From Bacillota bacterium (lineage in GTDB: Bacteria > Bacillota > Clostridia > Oscillospirales > Ruminococcaceae): 64,000 nt of DNA. The translations under genes and the position numbers were made by a program. Under the pieces are notes generated by a model. That model did not search any database. It had not been told where the DNA came from and saw only the letters and a program-made list of their open reading frames with translations. Below are positions 60,832-64,000 of this stretch, in pieces. The stretch spans positions 1 through 64,000 of the forward strand of contig JAEZKF010000040.1 of the NCBI GenBank assembly GCA_023415575.1, read 5' to 3'. Position 1 is the stretch's first letter, and every line of letters starts with the position of its first letter.

Positions 60832-61377
60832 TTATGCGATTGTGCCATCCTTAACGTTGATAAGGCGGCTGCTGTACTCTGCAGCATCAGCAGAATGCGT
60901 TACCATAACAATCGTTTTGTTTGTCTCCCTATTAATCCCCTGCAGAAGTTTTTCGTTATTTAGATAAGCTCGATTATACTGTTGCCTGCGGATCTGTGCC
61001 TTGATGCGGAAAACAATTTCTCTTGGACTGAACGGCTTTGTTACATAATCATCGCCCCCGCTACTAAGCCCAAGTATTTTGTCTATATCATCGTTTTTGG
61101 AAGATAAGAATATAATCGGGCAATAAGAAAACTCACGGATTTTTTTACAAATCTCAATTCCATCAATATCAGGAAGCATAATATCCAGCACAATTACATC
61201 CGGCCGATGCATTTGGCACAGGTTGACAGCTTCCTGGCCGCTGGCGGCTTTGAGAATGTTTATAAAACCATCCTTACGCAATACTTCCTCAAGTAGATCC
61301 GTTATATCTTTTTCATCATCTACAAGCAGAATCCTCTTTTCGAGCAAACTTTCAGATATTGTATTCTGTCCAGACAA
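60832..61377 (-). CDS. Response-regulator receiver fused to the C-terminal tail of an ABC ATPase
   Basis: A 181-residue chimera. Residues 1-146 are an OmpR/BceR-type receiver: acidic pair Asp20-Asp21, phospho-acceptor Asp65 in VLDIMLPD, Lys114 in VTKPF. The DNA-binding domain is absent. Residues 147-181 (INRETNKTIVMVTHSADAAEY...LINVKDGTIA) are the H-loop end of a Bce-type ABC ATPase, with His161. This fits an in-frame deletion through a regulator-kinase-ATPase locus. The start is TTG, 9 bases after GGAG. It is unlikely to regulate transcription directly. Confidence 0.75.
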   Translation of the reverse strand: MSGQNTISESLLEKRILLVDDEKDITDLLEEVLRKDGFINILKAASGQEAVNLCQMHRPDVIVLDIMLPDIDGIEICKKIREFSYCPIIFLSSKNDDIDKILGLSSGGDDYVTKPFSPREIVFRIKAQIRRQQYNRAYLNNEKLLQGINRETNKTIVMVTHSADAAEYSSRLINVKDGTIA

Positions 61378-61456
61378 TCATTTCATCTCCAATTAAAGGT
61401 GTTTAACTTATTGCACTTCTCGGAATAGTCCACACCCGGGCTAAAACGCTCACGCT

Positions 61457-61531
61457 TCATTCTCTTCCGGTTTTCCTCGCACAGTTTCTATATACGCCGT
61501 ACGAAATACCCATTATCTTTGAAGCTTCATT
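61457..61531 (-). pseudogene. Short coding remnant with a helix-turn-helix look
   Basis: A minus-strand frame, closed by stops, reads NEASKIMGISYGVYRNCARK and then TGRE. It resembles the C-terminal helix-turn-helix of a recombinase or phage regulator. An adjacent frame continues with RFSPGVDYSEK, as if frameshifted. No start or ribosome site belongs to it. Very tentative. Confidence 0.3.
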
Positions 61532-61665
61532 TTACAGACAGGACATGTAGTCAGTTACCATGTCGCTGCGAACATACAAATATTTATATTCATATTATAC
61601 GTCCACACTAAGAAAATCAAGCAAGGTATGGGGCAAATTGGTTTTCGGCCCTGCCCTGCCCGCCA

Positions 61666-61710
61666 GCTCCCGAGATACCATGGTCTCATGGGGAATGTCC
61701 AGGATGCCAT
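61666..61710. repeat. 45-bp repeat, copy 2
   Basis: Second copy of the repeat at 59814-59858, two mismatches in 45 bases. It lies 100 bases before the spoIIID fragment. Confidence 0.8.
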
Positions 61711-61810
61711 CAACCGTGTCATATTATCCAAAAACAAAGTCATAACCCCTCGTTTTATTCGCATATATATTACTACCTATGAGAATAAACGTGGAAGGGG
61801 ACACGGTACA

Positions 61811-61939
61811 GTGAAGGGTAAACCGGAGGAGCGTGCTGCACAGCTCGCATTATATATGATAGAAAACAAGCAAACTGTCAGAGGCGCCGCAAAAGCGTTT
61901 GGTATTTCTAAAAGTACGGTACATACAGTTGTATGTTAA
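61811..61939 (+). pseudogene. spoIIID: Truncated spoIIID
   Basis: A GTG start after GGAAGGGG opens a 42-codon frame whose first 38 residues match the SpoIIID sporulation regulator: KGKPEERAAQLALYMIENK and VRGAAKAFGISKSTVH, the helix-turn-helix. SpoIIID is normally about 80-90 residues; here the reading breaks immediately after KSTVHT and stops, so the basic C-terminal half is lost. A functional copy elsewhere cannot be excluded. Confidence 0.7.
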
Positions 61940-61975
61940 TAGAACGGTTGCTAGTTATGGTGGGGTAATACGAAT

Positions 61976-62012
61976 AAAAAGAGACAAGATACACAATATC
62001 TTGTCTCTTTTT
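61976..62012. terminator. 16-bp bidirectional terminator
   Basis: AAAAAGAGACAAGATA-CACAA-TATCTTGTCTCTTTTT, a perfect stem with A and T tracts on either side. Confidence 0.85.
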
Positions 62013-62077
62013 CGTTCAGTGATAACTATTCTTTGTATATTCATAGTACAGAACTATATTCAATCTATAGTGAATGC

Positions 62078-62195
62078 TTAGTCTTTTCCAAGCAAAATAG
62101 CAATAAGGCATGATGCTTTGAAATCAACTTCTTCTCCAGCCTCATCGGCACCAATAATAATCACAAGTCTTGAAGCAAGGCTATGTTTACTGTAA
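62078..62195 (-). pseudogene. C-terminal fragment of an unidentified minus-strand gene
   Basis: A minus-strand frame ending TAA at 62078-62080 reads ...RLVIIIGADEAGEEVDFKAS and ends ILLGKD. It is open for about 38 codons but begins at the terminator hairpin without a ribosome site (only an internal GTG). It looks like the end of a small protein gene whose 5' part is gone. The family is not recognised. Confidence 0.3.
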
Positions 62196-62227
62196 CAAAA
62201 GGCCCAACCGTAAGGTTGGGCCTTTTG
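62196..62227. terminator. 14-bp bidirectional terminator
   Basis: CAAAAGGCCCAACC-GTAA-GGTTGGGCCTTTTG, a perfect stem with a tetraloop. It isolates the SIR2 gene from upstream transcription. Confidence 0.85.
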
Positions 62228-62357
62228 ATTTCAATACGAAAATTTCTGCTGTCACTACTATGCATGTCTTTAGTTTTGCAAGAAATAAGTATTTCGACAT
62301 TGCGACTGCAAATTCATAGACATTATGGATTGTTTAGTAAAATTAGTATGAATTTAG

Positions 62358-62386
62358 TTGAATTTGTGGTTGCGTAGGGCTATACT
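62358..62386 (+). promoter_or_regulatory. Promoter of the SIR2-HerA unit
   Basis: TTGAAT (62358-62363), 17-base spacer, TATACT (62381-62386), about 75 bases before the SIR2 start. Confidence 0.6.
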
Positions 62387-62463
62387 TCTAGTATGTAAAG
62401 TTTTATCTCATGATTGAAGCAGACAACAATTTTATTTCATGTAGAAAATGGAGGTAAAAACAT

Positions 62464-63939
62464 ATGGAAGAGAACCCAAATCTTCTTAAAATCCGCGATG
62501 ATGACATTATTTCTCTTGAGTGGTTGGATGAGGACGATAGGTTTAAAATTAACGAGGGTAGACCGTTGTCTTGGATTGATTCTAGTAACTCGCCAAGCAA
62601 AATAGATTTACTTGCCTTGAGAAGTGGAATTGAACCGTGGTTAACATCACTCTTTCAGTCAGAACATCTCTCTCTTCTCGTTGGAACAGGGCTTTCATAC
62701 TCATTAAGAAACATGGTAAATATGAGTGGTGCGGATAGTAAAACGGCTACTACAAGCGACGAATCAAGTAACGAACATACAACAGATCATGAAACACCGA
62801 TGTCCCTACCCAATCTCACTTCAGAAAAATACAAAGAGGCAATTTTGTCATCTGTAAATGAAATTGCCGACAAAGGACACCGTGGTAACGCAAATATTGA
62901 AGATGCAATTCGAGTAATCAACGAGTTGCTACGTGGACTAGAAATCCTTGGCCATAGCAAATTTGACAGTGAACCTACACCAGAATATAACGCATACATT
63001 GAGTTAAAGGAGAACCTCGAACGAATTATTTATGATTTTACAAGAGACATAACTGAAATGGAAAAATGTATTGCCACTGCTGAACCATCAAAGCGCGATG
63101 AGGCCTTTAGATATCTCGTGAATTTTCTCATGAGTTTTGCGAGCCGTGCTGGAACACGGGATAGGCTTAACATTTTTACAACCAATTATGATCGAGTGAT
63201 AGAAGCTGGGGCAGAATTGGCAGGCCTGCATTTACTCGACAGATTTACTGGAACACTTGCTCCGATTTTTCGTTCCTCTAGACTAGATATTGATATGCAC
63301 TATAATCCTCCAGGAATTAGAGGTGAACCTCGGTATCTTGAGGGAGTTGCCAGATTCACAAAGCTACATGGTTCGATTGACTGGATATATACAGCTTCAG
63401 ACATACGTCGCATTGGTCTGCCGTTTGGGTCAGAGGATCTAAAAAACTTCTTGAATGCTCCTGGGTTAAGCAACATTGATTGTCGTAATGTAATGATCTA
63501 CCCCAACTCTGCAAAAGATCGCGAGACTTCGGAATACCCATATGTAGAGCTATTCCGCGATTTTGCTGCTGCACTATGCCGCCCTAATAGTACACTTGTT
63601 ACATATGGATATGGCTTTGGTGATGAACATATTAATCGTGTCATTAAAGACATGCTTACAATCCCATCGACTCATCTTGTTATTATTTCATACGATAATG
63701 CGGGTGGGCGCATAATGAGGAAGTTTGAGGAGTTGGGTAGACATTCCCAAATAACTTTAATCGTTGGTAACCATTTAGCTAATTTAAAAACATTGGTGGA
63801 TTATTTCATGCCTAAACCGTCTATTGACAAAGCTTCAATAAGAATGAGTGAGTTACTAAAACAACGCTATTCAAATATTCAGAGAGAAGTTCCTCAAGAA
63901 GAAAACTCTTCAACAACATTAGGTGGTGATCAAACATGA
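62464..63939 (+). CDS. SIR2-family protein of a SIR2-HerA defence module
   Basis: A 491-residue protein with a SIR2-like NAD-binding domain: GTGLS (74-78, the Gly-x-Gly site), TNYD (240-243), catalytic-type His302 in KLHGSIDW and GYGFGD (382-387). A charged insert (about 88-115) and helical segment interrupt the fold. Such proteins are NADases in anti-phage systems. GGAGG lies 9 bases before the ATG. The stop overlaps the next start (ATGA), which begins like HerA. NADase action on infection is inferred from the family. Confidence 0.85.
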   Translation: MEENPNLLKIRDDDIISLEWLDEDDRFKINEGRPLSWIDSSNSPSKIDLLALRSGIEPWLTSLFQSEHLSLLVGTGLSYSLRNMVNMSGADSKTATTSDESSNEHTTDHETPMSLPNLTSEKYKEAILSSVNEIADKGHRGNANIEDAIRVINELLRGLEILGHSKFDSEPTPEYNAYIELKENLERIIYDFTRDITEMEKCIATAEPSKRDEAFRYLVNFLMSFASRAGTRDRLNIFTTNYDRVIEAGAELAGLHLLDRFTGTLAPIFRSSRLDIDMHYNPPGIRGEPRYLEGVARFTKLHGSIDWIYTASDIRRIGLPFGSEDLKNFLNAPGLSNIDCRNVMIYPNSAKDRETSEYPYVELFRDFAAALCRPNSTLVTYGYGFGDEHINRVIKDMLTIPSTHLVIISYDNAGGRIMRKFEELGRHSQITLIVGNHLANLKTLVDYFMPKPSIDKASIRMSELLKQRYSNIQREVPQEENSSTTLGGDQT

Positions 63940-64000
63940 TAACCCCTCTAGCAATAGCAGAAGCAAGGCGTATAGGTAGTGTTGATTTTGTTTCCCCTGA
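63936..64000 (+). CDS. Start of a HerA-like ATPase gene, cut by the window edge
   Basis: ATG at 63936 overlaps the SIR2 stop by four bases (ATGA). The 21 visible codons read MITPLAIAEARRIGSVDFVS and Pro, which resembles the N-terminal HAS-barrel of HerA helicases/translocases. The Walker motifs are outside the window, so the identity rests mainly on the SIR2 partner. Confidence 0.6.
   Translation, partial: MITPLAIAEARRIGSVDFVSP

Noticed and set aside
1..64000. tRNA, rRNA, tmRNA and insertion sequences
   Set aside because: Read through all gaps by eye; no cloverleaf with TTCGA arm, rRNA stretch, transposase gene or paired terminal repeats could be supported. A covariance-model scan would be needed to be certain.

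Overview
The window looks like the chromosome of an anaerobic, low-to-mid-GC Bacillota, most likely a gut Clostridia of the Oscillospiraceae/Ruminococcaceae type. This rests on Gram-positive Shine-Dalgarno signals, the glycolytic and mre/mrdA gene orders, ECF and Liv transporters, and a SpoIIID fragment. Codon use is GC-rich up to about 31 kb and clearly more AT-rich beyond about 57 kb. No rRNA, tRNA or CRISPR array was seen. Layout, left third (1-31 kb, mostly housekeeping): a minus-strand glycolytic run pgk - acyltransferase - tpiA - gpmI; an oligopeptide-type binding lipoprotein; a plus-strand aromatic operon aroF-aroB-aroA-aroC-pheA preceded by what reads as a Phe/Tyr leader-peptide attenuator; an orphan LacI regulator; pyridoxal kinase with an ECF S-component; glycogen phosphorylase; then zapA-U32-dut-maf and mreB-mreC-mreD-mrdA-minD-like-mgsA, a cell-shape and division block. 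Middle (30-52 kb, accessory metabolism): a frameshifted lipoprotein gene and a Mef-like exporter; an arabinan unit (GH51, GH43, DUF6171) behind a strong promoter with an AraR-like palindrome; a truncated IseA-like gene; then two divergent sugar operons. The minus-strand sugar operon holds a PfkB kinase, a class II aldolase, a ribose-type ABC transporter, a DeoR regulator, a rhamnulokinase-like kinase, a TIM-barrel isomerase and an M24-like protein that lacks metal ligands. The plus-strand operon holds AlsK-like and AlsE-like proteins, a cupin glucose-6-phosphate isomerase, a PHP phosphoesterase, RpiB and a glyoxalase-fold protein. AlsK, RpiB and AlsE together spell the D-allose to fructose-6-phosphate route. 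Right third (52-64 kb): a complete branched-chain amino acid ABC operon; TetR-OsmC; a divergent LysR/DUF4865 pair with twin palindromes; then a scarred stretch (59.7-62.4 kb) with a 45-bp repeat in two copies, an isolated membrane protein, a response regulator fused to the tail of an ABC ATPase, and a broken spoIIID. The window ends in a SIR2-family gene overlapping the start of a HerA-like gene, which is the layout of the SIR2-HerA anti-phage module. Most notable signals: the aromatic attenuator, the divergent allose/aldolase cluster, the deletion-fusion scar and the SIR2-HerA locus.
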